Source: Euglena gracilis (lineage: Eukaryota > Euglenida > Euglenophyceae > Euglenales). Taken from it: a stretch of DNA of 64,000 nt. The notes under the pieces are model-generated. The model was given only the letters and a program-made list of their open reading frames with translations, was not told the DNA's origin and ran no database searches. Of the stretch, positions 11,280 through 22,689 are shown piece after piece. Made by a program: the position numbers and the translations under genes. The DNA lies in the NCBI GenBank assembly GCA_039621445.1, contig CP154954.1, positions 43,689,847 through 43,753,846 on the forward strand, given 5' to 3'. The first letter of the stretch is position 1. Each line of letters opens with the position of its first letter.

Positions 11280-11999
11280 CGTGGCCAAAGCGACGGGTGC
11301 CAGGGAGTGCATCCTGGACTTCCTCGGGGAGGGGATGCGGCGGGAGAAGGTGGTGAAGTGCCCCAAGTGCCGCCACCCGACCACGAAACGCCACGTGGAG
11401 CGGAAGCCGAGCGAGACGCCGCAGCCGGCGGCGACGTGTGCACCGCAGGAGAAGGAGCAGGCTTCTTTTTAAGTCACCTGACCCCCCCCCCCCCCCCCCC
11501 CCCGGGGGAGGGGGGTGGGTGGGTGGGTCCTGGCTGGACCCCCCCGGGGGGGGGGGTTCGGGACCGGACCCCCCGGGGGGGGGGGGTCCCGCGCCAGAGG
11601 CGCTGGGTATACCTTTTCGGCGCGAAGCGCCGAAAATTTTTGAAAATTGCCTTTAACGGGCCCGATTTTGGGGGGGGGGTCCCCCCCCGGGGGGGGGTCC
11701 CGCGCCACCCTGGGTGGGTGGGGGGGGACCCCCCCTCCCCCCCCTCCCCCCCGGGGGTCTTAAAAAGAAGCCTGACAAGGAGGAGGAGGGGAAGGACGTA
11801 GGAGAGGGGGCGAAGAGGGACGAGGCGGATGCGAACGAGGACGACGACAACGAGGAAGAGGAGGCCAGCACCCAGGACAGCGACAGCGACAGCGACGACA
11901 ACCCGTGGCGGACGTGTGACGCATGCGACGACGTGCTGCTGGAGGAGGAGGGGCAGCACTGCCAGACGTGCAAGTGGGGCCGGGGCGACCCCAGCCTGG

Positions 12000-12003
<4 letters not shown>
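11280..12003 (+). CDS. Two exons: CxxC zinc motif, acidic linker, second CxxC pair
   Basis: Exon 11280-11454 encodes ECILDFLGEGMRREKVVKC followed by PKCRHPTTKRHVE, giving one Cys-x2-Cys. Removal of 11455-11779 joins AAG to GAG in frame. The second exon encodes a strongly acidic linker (NEDDDNEEEEASTQDSDSD) and then WRTCDACDDVLLEEEGQHC and QTCKWGRGDP, a second C-x2-C...C-x2-C module resembling a treble-clef or ZZ finger. The exon fades into a CTG microsatellite at 12001. Probably one protein with the exons at 9790 and 14146. Confidence 0.6.
11455..11779 (+). other. Nonconventional intron that still has its target duplication
   Basis: The intron is GAG + [CAGGCTTCTTTTTAAG ... CTTAAAAAGAAGCCTG] + ACAAG. 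The bracketed ends (11458-11473, 11759-11774) are exact reverse complements over 16 bp. The 8-mers outside the stem, AGAAGGAG (11450-11457) and ACAAGGAG (11775-11782), match 7/8 as a target-site duplication would. Splicing removes 3 nt of the left copy and 5 nt of the right copy and leaves the exon frame intact. The interior has long C/G runs and a TCGGCGCGAAGCGCCGAAAA hairpin. Confidence 0.85.

Positions 12004-12045
<42 letters not shown>
12001..12045. repeat. (CTG)n microsatellite
   Basis: About 14 uninterrupted CTG/TGC units follow the zinc-finger exon. Read in the exon frame they would give poly-cysteine, so I take them as past the splice site. The stretch 12050-12640 holds no supported gene. 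Confidence 0.85.
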
Positions 12046-12046
<1 letters not shown>

Positions 12047-12654
12047 GCTCATTTATGCCCCGCCACAGACTGCGTTAAGGGAAAGGGTGGATCGTTGCAA
12101 GCTCCATCCCCCCCACCAATAATAAACGGTAGAAGGACTCCGACTATTAGTGCAACCCTTTTTGAGTTTCCACTGCCCTTGTCTAAGCACCAACCTTGTC
12201 TGAGCCTCCCTGGTTCTAACCCATCGTTTTACCAAATCAAGCTGAATTATCCAAATTTCGAGATTTTTCAGATGAAAATACACCTCAAGAAATGTTTCCT
12301 GGGAAGATATAAGTTCTTTGCGATTTTTTTGTGTCCTAATGACTTCAATTTGAACATTGGACCTACGAAAAGGAAGGGAATTTTTTTTTGCTCGAAGCGC
12401 CAGGTTGTTTTCAGTCACGTCCCCCCCCCTGTCTAGGCACCACCCCTGACTCTTTTCCACATATTTTGGCTAACCCCCATGGTTATGCACTGTCTGGGAG
12501 ACAGGACTGCGAGCGCCTGCACACACTGCCGACCGGTGTGGAAAGGAAAGTGCACTACAAAAAGGAAAGTGCACTGCTCAAGGGACTTTTTTTTTCAAGT
12601 GTGTCGGCAGACCCTGTAATGGTCCATCCTTGGTCTCGCTCAGTGCGCGTGCGC

Positions 12655-12705
12655 TCACCCACCCACCCACCCACCCACCCACCCACACACACAGACACAG
12701 ACACA

Positions 12706-12768
<63 letters not shown>
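12655..12768. repeat. Compound microsatellite (CCCA)n-(CA)n-(GA)n
   Basis: Consecutive CCCA, ACAGAC, CA and GA runs lie just 5' of the exon at 12832. Intronic. Confidence 0.9.
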
Positions 12769-12769
<1 letters not shown>

Positions 12770-12831
12770 CTGAGGATAAGACCTCCGCTGACTGGGTGCT
12801 GTCCCGGGCGTCGAGGCTGGGACGCTGACCC

Positions 12832-13029
12832 AACAACAGCGCACCTGAGAAGAGCAAGGGGAAGAGAAGGCTCAAGACGGGGCCCAAGCAAGACGACCCA
12901 AGAAGGGAGTCTGGGGAAAAGGCCGGTGAGGGTCCCCACTGAGGAGCCCCAACCCCACCGTGCCGGGGCGAAACTCCCTGTCGACAACTTCTTCATCGCG
13001 GAGTACGATGCAAGAAAAGAATACCGATT

Positions 13030-13115
<86 letters not shown>

Positions 13116-13863
13116 GCACGCACTCACGCACGCACGCACGCACCAAACTTTCATTAGTGCTCTGTGGAATTTTTTTTTCTGCACCGTGTGCGCCACGGCA
13201 CCGGAAACAGGTTTTTTTTTAGTCGTGGACCCCCCGGGGGGGGGTAGGGTGGGTGGGTCCGGCCGAGCCCCCCGGGGGGGGGGTCCCCCCCGGAGGGGGG
13301 TGAGATATACTTTTCGGCGCCGCAGGCGCCGAAAAAATTCTATTTTAGCACTTTTCGCGATTTTTCGGCCATTTTTTTGTGGGTCCCCCGGGATCCCCCC
13401 CTGGGTGGGGGGGACCCCCCATCCCCCCCGGTCTTAAAAAAATCCCTGACCGGAAATTTTGTGACCGTATGCGCCGCGGAAGATTTCTTTCTGTGCGCCG
13501 CTGCGCCGCGGCGTCGCCGCGTGCACCGCGGCAGCGCCGCATGCACCGTGGCATGGCCATCCCAATTATCCCGCGGGTGCGTTGTTGGTGCACCTCGGCA
13601 GCGTTTCAGGTGCGCCGCGGGTGTGCCGCGGCAAAAATTCGATTGTGCGCTGCGGAATTTTTTTTTGCGCCGTGGCAAACTTCGCCGCGGCGCACTAAAT
13701 GAAAGTCTGCCACGCACGCACGCACGCACGCATGCACACACGCACGCACGCACGCACGCATGCACACACGCACGCACACACGCACGCACGCACAGACACA
13801 CACACACACGCACACACACACACACGCACAACGCCCACACACACACACACACACGCACCACAG

Positions 13864-13899
<36 letters not shown>

Positions 13900-14290
13900 A
13901 CACGTCTGCAGCGATCGTCCATATGAGGTGGCAAGTCAGAGACGTGCACAGATTTGCACCTCTTTTTTATGTACACACATGTTGGGGAATGGAGGCACCC
14001 ATGCCAATGGAGGCACCTTCCCTCCAGGACCATTCTGCACCGGACGCATACGCCTTTGCCATGTGCCCACACGGCGCATCTGTCTGTGGTGTGGTTTCTT
14101 GCACAGCGGGACGAATCCTTCCATGCTGGTTTCCTTTGTCCGCAGTTCATGTGGAACTGACCGCCAAAGAGTCGCAGCCCCTGGGTCGCTCCGTGGCGGA
14201 GATATGCGACAGCTGCACCCTCCGGCTGGCGAAGCGGGTAGTCGTCCCTGTTGAGAAGCAGGTGCTGCAGCTGTTGAAGGAGGGGCTTCT
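12832..14290 (+). CDS. Two exons: basic linker and third CxxC module
   Basis: Exon about 12832-12925 encodes a basic stretch (PEKSKGKRRLKTGPKQDD) and ends GCC-G|GTGAGG. The conventional intron 12926-14145 ends TTTGTCCGCAG. The next exon (14146 on) continues in frame as VHVELTAKESQPLGRSVAEI then CDSCTLRLAKRVVVPVEKQ and VLQLLKE. The split valine codon confirms the join. CDSC resembles the earlier CDRC and CDAC pairs, so the protein has at least three similar zinc-binding half sites. The 3' end is unresolved. Confidence 0.6.
13037..13112. repeat. (GA)n microsatellite
   Basis: Almost uninterrupted GA dinucleotides, about 38 units. Any long Arg-Glu or Leu-Ser frame here is an artefact of the repeat. 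Confidence 0.95.
13208..13448. mobile_element. Introner-like MITE inside a conventional intron, perfect TSD
   Basis: It starts CAGGTTTTTTTTTAG and ends CTTAAAAAAATCCCTG. ACCGGAAA occurs on both sides (13200-13207 and 13449-13456), an 8/8 match. Shared interior: TTTTCGGCGCCGCAGGCGCC and TTTTCGCGATTTTTCGGCC, nearly identical to 42457-42520. Its position inside a GT-AG intron shows that it is an insertion, not merely an intron. Confidence 0.88.
13710..13902. repeat. CGCA/CACA microsatellite
   Basis: Dense CACGCA and CACACA units. Intronic; any His-Thr frames are artefacts. Confidence 0.9.
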
Positions 14291-15055
14291 GCTTGAGGGG
14301 GGGTTGGGGGGCACCTTGCATTGCCGCCTTGGGGCAACGATGGCAGCTCTCTGCCAATGTTCTAATTGTTTGTTTCAGAAATGCTCTTCTCAGTTCAAGC
14401 GGATGGAGGATGTTTATATTTGACTGTTGGTGGCAGCAATGTCAAAAAAATTCCAGAATAGAGACGACTTGACAGTTCTTTTCTACAAAATTTACGAACC
14501 TCCCTCCCCAATGCAATTTTTGGATACAATGTTGGTTCCATAATTATAAAATTCTGAATTAGTCCCGCAAAAAATTCACAAAAGTGATGTATCCAGTTCA
14601 AATGTCTGAAAAGACCAAAAATGGCAAGGAAAAAGTCCAATGGCCAATGGTTACCCCCCCCAATAGAAGTGCGGGGCCGCTACAAGTGCCAAAAGGGTCC
14701 AAAAAAAAAAACAGCGCACCCCCGTCGCCAAAGGCGGCAGTTCACTACAATCGCACCCCCTATTTTGATGGGATTTCTAAAGGAAACCAACAAAAATCGC
14801 GCAGGTAGGGTCCAAATAGAAGCACACCCCCTGCTGCCAGAGGCGGCGGTCCGCTACCTGTGCTTCTATTAGGGGGTGGGTTTACAGTTAAATTACAATA
14901 CAAATTGGCAAAAATTGACCTAAGTTTCCAAAAGAAATTTGACATTGTGCAAGTTTGCGATAAATAGCCAAAACAAAGCTGCCAAAAATTGGGCTAAATT
15001 TTTCCAAAAGCGTTTTGAGAATTTGAAAGCGGCCTTCTTTTTCCACGCTGCTTCG

Positions 15056-15143
15056 GTTTTTTTTTTGGGCTTTTTTTTGTTTTTTTTTTTTTTTTTTTTT
15101 TTTTAGTTTTTTTTTTTTTTGTGTTCGTTTTTTTTTTTTTTTT

Positions 15144-15178
<35 letters not shown>

Positions 15179-15245
15179 TTTTGAGTTTTGAGTTTTTTTT
15201 TTTTTTTGATTTTTTTTTTTTTTGAGTTTTTTTTTTTTTTTTTAG
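15056..15245. repeat. Poly-T tract
   Basis: Nearly 190 bases of T broken by single G or A. The surrounding stretch 14300-15890 is AT-rich and holds no gene I can support. Confidence 0.9.
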
Positions 15246-15894
15246 AGCTTTGAGGTTTTCGGTTTCTTCCGCAAGACGTTTTTTTTGCCAAGCACCATCT
15301 GAAGGAGAGTTCCCATTCGGGTCCTTTCGGAGCATGGCTTTGAAGAAGTGCTGAAGGCCCGCTTTCCAGATGTTTTTCCCGGGCCAGGGTCCATCAGGGG
15401 GGGGCAGGTAGTGTCGCTCCACTTCCCTCCAATGCTTCGGTGGTTGACCTCCCTCCTCACCGAATGCCGTTGCTTTCCCCCTGCTTTCACAACTGTGGTC
15501 TGGAGAAGGGTGATGAAAGGAGTCCAAACTCAAACCACAGGTGCCATGTTCTGCCTGCCATCTCCCAGGCAGTTCTCCCCCGGCTCAAAGTGTGGGTGAT
15601 GAATTCAGCAATTTGAAAATGGATGCATCTGCACCATTGATGTTCAAAATTGTCTTTTTTTTTTGGCCTCTTCACAGCCATCAAAATTCATAGAAATTTC
15701 CTTTAGATTCAGCACCAAGTGACAAATTTTTCAATGCGATTGTGCAAGGGGTGTTAAAACATGGGTTCTGCTGAATGGACTCCGAAGCGGACGAGTCAAC
15801 CAAGGCAGGCAGAAGGGGGACATTGCTGTTCAGCTTACATTCAGCATGATCCCATCGCTGAAACGTTTGGCATGGAGGCTGCCGGTCGATGCAA

Positions 15895-16184
15895 CTTCGA
15901 CGGTCATACTGCTGGGACCCCCCCAAGGGGGTTCCCATTAGTATAACAGTATAACGGGGGTTCATTCATGGAGCAGGGTTAGGGTTACAATTTAGCCTGT
16001 TAGGCTTATTCGCAAAAACAGTGCCTGAATTGACAAAACTTAGTTAGACCTGGAGCCTGATTTAGGCCAAATAAGAAGGGCGGCTGAAATAAAAAGGGCT
16101 AAATTGTAACCCTAACCCTACTCCACAAATAACCCCTGTGAATCCACTGGGACCCCCTGGGGGTCCCAGTAGTTTTAGGCTGCC
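15895..16184. mobile_element. Diverged hairpin MITE with telomere-like arms
   Basis: A long inverted repeat: GGGTTAGGGTTACAATTTAG near 15975 is complementary to CTAAATTGTAACCCTAACCC near 16100. It ends CCCAGTAGTTTTAGGCTGCC, matching the right end of the MITE at 60662-60945 (CCCAGTAGTTTCAGGCTGCC). The left end is decayed and no clean target duplication remains. Non-coding. Confidence 0.65.
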
Positions 16185-16404
16185 TCAACTACTTCTTTCG
16201 GGGGGGTGGAGCGCACACCCATTCCCCATTTCCTCTGCCCCCCCTCTGTTTTGCCAAGAATCCCCGTCCTTTCAACGTGTTTGTCAATGTTCTGCTTCGA
16301 TGTTTCAATGCTGGTCAACGTTCTGGCGACCCCCCCCCCCGGTGGTTGTCGATATTTCTGGCGCTGGAGGTGGGGTTGGAGGTGGGGTAGGTCAAATGCC
16401 GCCT

Positions 16405-17385
16405 GCTGGTCCCTGGCGCCACTTCCAGAGGCTGCCGGAGATCACCCCGCTCTTCCTCCACCAGCTGCAGGAGGCGGTGCAGGCCAAGGACCCGGCCCTC
16501 CCCGCCATGATAGACGTGCTGCCGGACTTCCGCCAGGAGTGGCGGCGCCCCCCCCCCCGCCCCCGGAAGAACTGCTGAAATGGAGAACCCAAGGAGGGGC
16601 CAGTAGCACATGTGGTGCTTTTTGGGGCCGGCGTACTGTGCATCGCCTGGAAGCTTCAGAGTTTGGGGTGCTTGTGTCAGCACATCATTCGAATTCCGGA
16701 ATCTAGCCATGTGGGAGACCACGTGTCGTCGAGACCCCCGTGTTCCCTGCTGAACAGGTTGGCGTCGTAGTGTCTTATTAGCCATTGGCAGAAAGAATGC
16801 CAAAGAATTGCAAAAAGTTGGCCAGCCCCGCGGCCCCGGGGGCGATGGTTGCCCTGGTCGGCCCACTTCTTCGCGGAGCTGGCGGGCTTCAAGGATGTGG
16901 TGAAGGAGTTCCGCGACTCCAAGCTGCACGACTTTGAGCTGGACCGTCCTTGGCAGTGCCTCTCAGATATTTTCTTCTCATCTGTGACCTGACCGACCCC
17001 TCCTTGGGGGTGGGTGTTGGAGGGACCGACTGGTTTTCCAAAAAAGTGACTGACTGCTGACTGGTTTCTGGAAAATGTAAATGACCACTCCCAGGAAAAA
17101 AAATTCGCTGGCACTTCGCTGGCACAATGCTTTTGATCAAAGCTGAAGGGGTGGGGAGGGGTGAGGGTGTGGCTTGGGGAACCCCAAGCCTTCCGGCCAC
17201 TGCCAGGCCCGCAGCTGAAGCGGTTCCGGCAGATGCGGGCGCACTGGCTGGAAGGGCCCACGTGCTGCAAGCGACCGTCCAGTGGGCTGAAGCCGATGGG
17301 CCAGTGCTTTTGTGGCTTCTCACACATCGCGGACCTCTTCTTTATGACGACCAGGCTGAACTTGACTGGGGGGGGGCAGGCTTCC
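16405..17385 (+). CDS. Three exons of a Cys-rich segment, probably 5' part of the ART gene
   Basis: Exons about 16405-16531, 16862-16949 and 17208-17385. Junctions use CAGG/CCTG and CAGTG/CACTG pairing and keep one GC3-rich frame. The protein reads through PEITPLFLHQLQEAVQA, AHFFAELAGFKDVVKEF and FRQMRAHWLEG, then a cysteine cluster (CCKRPSSGLKPMGQCFCGF) and SHIADLFFMTTRLNL. The cluster may bind metal; I do not recognise a family. A G run and CAGGCT at 17375-17390 begin the next intron. Membership in the ART gene is inferred from strand, order and lack of any intervening start or stop signal. Confidence 0.5.
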
Positions 17386-18788
17386 TTTTAAGGAAGTTTG
17401 CACCCCCCTCCTTGGAGGGGGGAGGTGCCAGGGTGTCGTGGGGGGTCAGGTTTTGGGGTGGCAGTGCTGTCGCCCCCCCCCCCCCCCCCCGGCGCCAAAG
17501 GCCTTCGGCGCCAGAGCCCGAAAATGGCCTTTTCAAGGGAAAAGTGGCTTGGTTGGCATGCACCGGGGTCCAGAACCGACCCACCTGGGGGGGTGCGCAA
17601 GCACCCCTTTGCACAAGGCACTCCCCTGGTGGCCTGATGGGAGGGGGCCTGCCTGGGGAGGCAATCCAAAACCCCCACACGTCCAGGGGGTGGGGCACAT
17701 GTGGCCAAAAGTGCCTGGGAGCTCGGACAAGGCACTCCGGTGCCGAAGGGGCCAAAAGCCCAGGGCCATTTTTGGGCATTTCTTCCCACGACCAGGTCAG
17801 CCCAACCACCCCCCTCCCACCCAAGTTGGTGAAAGTCAGCCTGACGAGGATGGTCCGCCTCGGAGAGCCTCAGCCTGCCAAGGGTGTCTGCCACCCCCCT
17901 CCCCCCTCCCCTCTGAAGACCACCCGTTGTCCCCCCCCCATGAAGGGGCTGGGCACATCCTGACTGACAGCCCTGACACAGGCAGCTTCGGGAGATCACT
18001 GCATCGCATATTTTCGAAGTTTCCCATTCCGGGGCACTTGTCTGTCGGGACTCAGTTGTGGATGGATCGACTCTGGAGAATGATCAGCCAAAAAAGAGAC
18101 GAAATGATCCCACTCATTCACACCCCTCTCCCACGTATAGCCTCCCCCCTTTCAACTCACAACCTCCCCCCTGGGCCGACCAACCAAAGGACGACTTATA
18201 AACCCTTGAGGGGGAAAAAAGCCAACGATATTGTGGATGATTTATTCGGCTGCAAAACACCCAAAAACTGATTTTTGGCATTTTTTTGCGACCAACCATT
18301 GTTGAAAACGCCATTTTTGAAGAGTTTTGCCGAAAATTGCCAATTTGGGGGTTCAGGAGTCATTTTGGGGGGGGGTTGGATCCAGTGAATTTTCTTAAAC
18401 TTTTGTGACTGGGGTGGGTGGGTGGGTCCCGGCTGAATCCCCCCCCCCCCCCCCCGGGGTGGGGGTTGGGTGCCCTGCTGGAGGTGGAGTTTCCTTCTTT
18501 TCGGCATGAATTGCCGAAAGTTTTTGGACCCCAAAATTGACCCAAAAGTGGGTCCCCCCGCCCCGTGCTTTCCAGGGGGTGGGTGGGTGGGTTCGGACCC
18601 CCCCCTTGCCCGGGCCTTAAAAAAACAACCTCTGGTCGAAATTCAACAAACAATTCCTGGACTTAGCCCCCACTTAATACCCCCCCCCCCCGGCTGACCA
18701 ACCAACCTGATCCTGACCCCTGAGGGGTTGCCTTTCCCCATTTGAGGCCTTTTTGCCCCGGTGGGCGATAATGGCCCCCCCCCCCCAG

Positions 18789-18950
18789 GCTGCGTCCTTC
18801 CCCCCCGACGCCCGGACCGACTTCGTGGAGTTCATCTCCTGCGGCCTCCACAAGACCTGGCCCGACGACTTCTCCCGGTCGTACGTCAACCTGCTGCTCG
18901 CCCGCACCCGCATCTTCATCTTGCTGCAGCTCCTGCGGCCCAACTATGGC
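18789..18950 (+). CDS. ART gene exon, upstream helical segment
   Basis: Starts after a CCCCCCCAG acceptor. Encodes DARTDFVEFISCGLHKTW and LLLARTRIFILLQLLRPNYG. Intron 18951-20476 follows, with GCCGCC (18954-18959) paired to GGCGGC (20466-20471) in the 3/5 register. Removal joins GGC to CCA in frame, giving NYG-PLVVYLYTLQTP, the start of the ADP-ribosyltransferase fold. Confidence 0.6.
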
Positions 18951-20476
18951 GAGGCCGCCGGGGACTTGTCCCCGGTGAACATCGCGCCTAGGGGCGTGCC
19001 GGAACTGCACTCGACGTCCAACGCGATCCCCCGTATGCAAGTGCATCTGTGTCGGGGGAAATGTGCATATGGTGCTCTTTTCAGGAATTTCGGCAGTGTA
19101 GAAGTCAAAGAACAGGACTTTACAGGCACTGAATAGTGGAACACCTGGAAATTCTGTGGGTCATACCCAACCCCCAGCCCCAAAGCCTCTGCCAGCCAAT
19201 GGGCCACAGTGATGGTGGGTTTCCACTGGCATGGCCACAGCCCATGCATCAGTGTGCCCCAGCCCACTCAGCCACCTCTGCTTCAGTGTGCTGTGTAAAA
19301 TTGAGGTCTGGAAACTTGAGGCATCGAATTTGTTTGGCAAAATGAAGCCTTCACTTGCAAACACAATTCCCAAACAAATCAACTATTGCCTAAATCTGAG
19401 TCTCAGAAAGGTCTGCTTAAACCTGGCATGTCGCCTCTTCCTTCCTGAGGTCGTGTGCAGCTTTGAGTGCTTTAACCTAAACTAGCAGCTAAACAGCTAA
19501 AGGAGTCCATAGCCGAAGAAGCCCCCCAACCACCTGCCCAGGAAACTGTCACGGGACAGGTGGGCCAGTCCCACAGACCCTGACAACTTCCCACACTGAC
19601 AAGGAGGGACCCTGACAGTTTCCTGGGAGGGGATTTGTGGGAAAATCAATTTAATATGGCTCTGACAAGTTGGGCGATACCAGGGACCCTGAAGGTTTCC
19701 CATGTGTGATCCTGACGCTGATGGAGGGCAAGTGTTAATTCCGAATCCAAATTAACGTGGGTTTTTGGCCGTTTTAAACCCAGAATAGACACCTTTGTCG
19801 AAGTCACTGCACCCTCGTTGATAGAGGTTGCTATCTTGCATTATCCAAAGATGGGCCCTGTTGATGGCAAAGAAATCAAAGATGGGTGCTGTTCACCACA
19901 GTGTGGGCTGCCTGCCTCGCCCCCGTGCACAAACGTTTGTTTTGGAAAGAGTCAGGTGAGGGAATGTCTGCTCTCACACAACTGGCCTGGTCCAAATACA
20001 CTGGTAGGAGATAGATACCCATAACCGCCACCCCCAAATATGACCCCACTGGGAATTATTAAAAGCCACTGAAAAATTATTGAAACCCTCTTTTGACACA
20101 AAATTGTCGAAAACGCTGATTGTTTTTGACCTCTGTGACCGAAGGATTTCAGTGTATACCAATTTACAAATGGTGCAAAGACTTGATTTTCTTGATTGGT
20201 TTTCTCAGGCCTGAGTCCATCAAAATATAACCCCCCCCAAATAACACCGTTCTTGGTTTCCTGCAACGGACCCAAAGTTAGACCTGGATTTTATCTTTTG
20301 GTGGGGTTTGGGGTAGCTAGTGTAACCGCTCTGATGTTAATTCAAAGAGCAGCATTTGCAGATTTGTTGGGGATTTATGAGGCTTCAGTTAGAGTGGTTT
20401 GGGGTTTCCTCCGCAGAGGAAAAGACGGACAGTTTGCGGGGTGGGGGGTGGTTGTAGGGTTAGGTGGCGGCCCCTA

Positions 20477-20637
20477 CCATTGGTGGTGTACCTCTACACG
20501 CTGCAGACGCCCATCTACCAGAAGATGAACGCGGCGTTTTACACCCGCGACACCGCGGAGATTGCCAATTGGCGCCCCTTCAGCGAGCAGCTCATGGTGG
20601 CGCTGAACAAGCTGCCCGGCACGTGTTTCATGGACCC
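20477..20637 (+). CDS. ADP-ribosyltransferase exon 1 (fold N terminus)
   Basis: Encodes VVYLYTLQTPIYQKMNAAF then WRPFSEQLMVALNKLPG. This matches the N-terminal region of arginine-type mono-ADP-ribosyltransferases: an aromatic/Leu-rich strand, a helix with the 'LN..L' pattern (here MNAAF), then a helix ending in a 'LP' turn before the catalytic Arg. The exon ends in phase 2 at the start of an 11-kb intron. Confidence 0.7.
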
Positions 20638-21473
20638 GCCTGGGCTGCTTTTTTTCGGAAGGTCGCACCCACGCGTCCGTTTGCAGGCCAGCCCCAATTT
20701 TGGCCAACCCAGCCACAGCAACGTCCCGGGGGGGGGGGGAGGTGCTAGGTTTGCATTCTGAAAAATTCTCCCTGGATGGGAGGAGATGAAATTTTTCCAA
20801 AGTCCTTTCTAGCAGGAAGCTATGCACATCCGGGAGCTCCTAAAGAATTCATGTGCAACTTGCACTTTTTTGCGTTGCAGCACATCCCCCCCGCCCACCA
20901 TCCCTTCCATCCATTCCTGCAACATTTGATGTTGATGGGGCAGCCGTTGGAAGGGTCTCAAGCTTAGGAGGCGTAAACTGCCCAAATATTTAAACCCCCT
21001 CGAAACGGAAAAGGAAGCGGAAAAACGCTTCCAAAAATGGTCTGTTTTTTTGAGGGATTTAGAAGAGGTTCGGATTTCGGCCGTTTTTGATTGGACGTTT
21101 GGCTTGCAGTAACGGAGTTTTAAAAACTCCAAAATCAAGCTAAAATGCCACTTAAATTTTGAAACTGAGTCTAAATGAATGAAAACCCTACAGAAATTTC
21201 AAAGACAACAATAAAGTGCAAATGCACACCTCATGCCAGCTGCGGCCAGAGACAGTAGACGGCGAAACCCCCTGCAAAGGGGGGAAAATAATAAATACAA
21301 AATATAGGAAGCGGTAAAAACGACATTCCGCTTCAAAATCACACACAGGTCACCAAAATCGACACCAGAAGAATCATGCCTAACGGAATACCAATGCAAA
21401 GTAAAGAAAATTTTCTAAAAACGAAAAGGAAGCGGAAAACCGCTTTAATGAGAAACTGAAAAATAATGTACCT

Positions 21474-22043
21474 CCCCCCCCCTTGTCCAACGACCGGCCT
21501 TGTCCAACGACCACCCCCCGGTCAGTAGCGATCTTTTTCCAGGTGATCTTTTTTCCAGACGTTCGCGTTCTTACCTCTGGCCTTTTCTTACAACTTTCAT
21601 GGCATATTTTGAACCTTTTCAACAAGTTTTTTTTGCCTGGTTTCCTGCAAATTGGCAACTTTTGGCCCTTTTTTTTGGCCATGTTTTGGCCATTTTGTGC
21701 CACTTTTGGCCACTTTTGGCCACTCTGGGCTGCATTTGGCAAAATAGGCCACTTTTGGATGCTATGAATGCATTTTTGCTTCATTTATGCCAATTTTTGG
21801 CTGCTTCTGGCTATTTTTTCGCATTTGTGGCCATTTTAAGCCACTTCTGACTGCTTTTATCCACTTTTTGCCCCATTTTGGCCATTTTGTGACCATTTTG
21901 TGACCATTTTGAGCACGCGGAAGAAATTTTTTTGACTCCGGTCTTGTCTAACGACCACCCCCCGGTCAGTAGCGATATTTGGCCAAAATAACGACCAACC
22001 CCCCGGTCAGTAGCGATAATTAGTGGTCGTTGGACAGGGGGGG
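21474..22043. mobile_element. Insertion with CCTTGTCCAACGACC inverted ends
   Basis: The unit starts with a C run and TTGTCCAACGACC and ends GGTCGTTGGACA plus a G run, so its termini are inverted repeats. Inside, ACGACCACCCCCCGGTCAGT is repeated near 21510 and 21950. The second transposon copy lacks it at the matching place (about 60315). Related ends occur at 57104-57120 and 57712-57732. Non-coding; T-rich interior. Confidence 0.6.
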
Positions 22044-22689
22044 AGCAATAAATCAAATAGAAGTTAATGCAATTCAAACATTGAATAACAATGCCCACAA
22101 ACATTCCTTCTGCATTTCGGAAGGGTGTGATGAATCGCACGAACTCAGCAGTAATCATTGGCATTAAGTTTAACTAGTGCACTCCCCAGAACACGTTACA
22201 GCCACAACAAATGGTATACAAATGTGAGACACAGAACAATACAGACCTGCAGTCAAAGTCCGCGCTTGATGTACGGGGCCAACATAAGCAGGTAGGAGGG
22301 AAAACCTGCAAAAAACGAACAGGAAAACGATGAAGCGGGTTTCCGCTTACTTAAATCAAAGAAGAGAAATTTAGTCCAATGCAAACTGTACTGTACTGGT
22401 CCGAAACTGCCATTGCCAACGTCACTGAACCAACTGAATGCAGAATGTAATGACATATGGTAAACTCGAACTACCCAACAAACGTGAATCCCGCATCAAA
22501 CAGTACTGAGAAGATGCATTATATCCCGAAGCACCAGCAAGTTGTGGATTTGTAACTGTCATTCTCAAAACAAAGGTCACAGCTGAAACAAACCCCACAG
22601 CCCCCAGTTCCGCAGCCATGCCAAAAACAAAACACAAAGGAAAGACACGGCGAAATGGGTGGGTGAGGTGTGGCGAAGGCGTGCGCATG

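Larger units (their letters stand above)
12926..14145 (+). other. Conventional GT-AG intron hosting a nested introner-like unit
   Basis: GTGAGG donor and TCCGCAG acceptor. The interior holds a (GA)n tract at 13037-13112, a CAGG...CCTG unit at 13208-13448 and CGCA/CACA tracts at 13710-13900. Confidence 0.75.

Noticed and set aside
12578-13222. Open frames rich in Ser-Leu, Arg-Glu or Cys-Val
   Set aside because: Produced by GA and CA microsatellites; the real exon there is only 12832-12925.
15975-16125. Internal telomere tract
   Set aside because: Only two or three TTAGGG-like units, arranged as arms of an inverted repeat, and the same motif recurs in the MITE at 60662.
17127-17963. A 278-codon open frame on the + strand
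   Set aside because: The frame has low GC3 and overlaps the Cys-rich exon in another frame that has consistent GC3 and paired intron ends.
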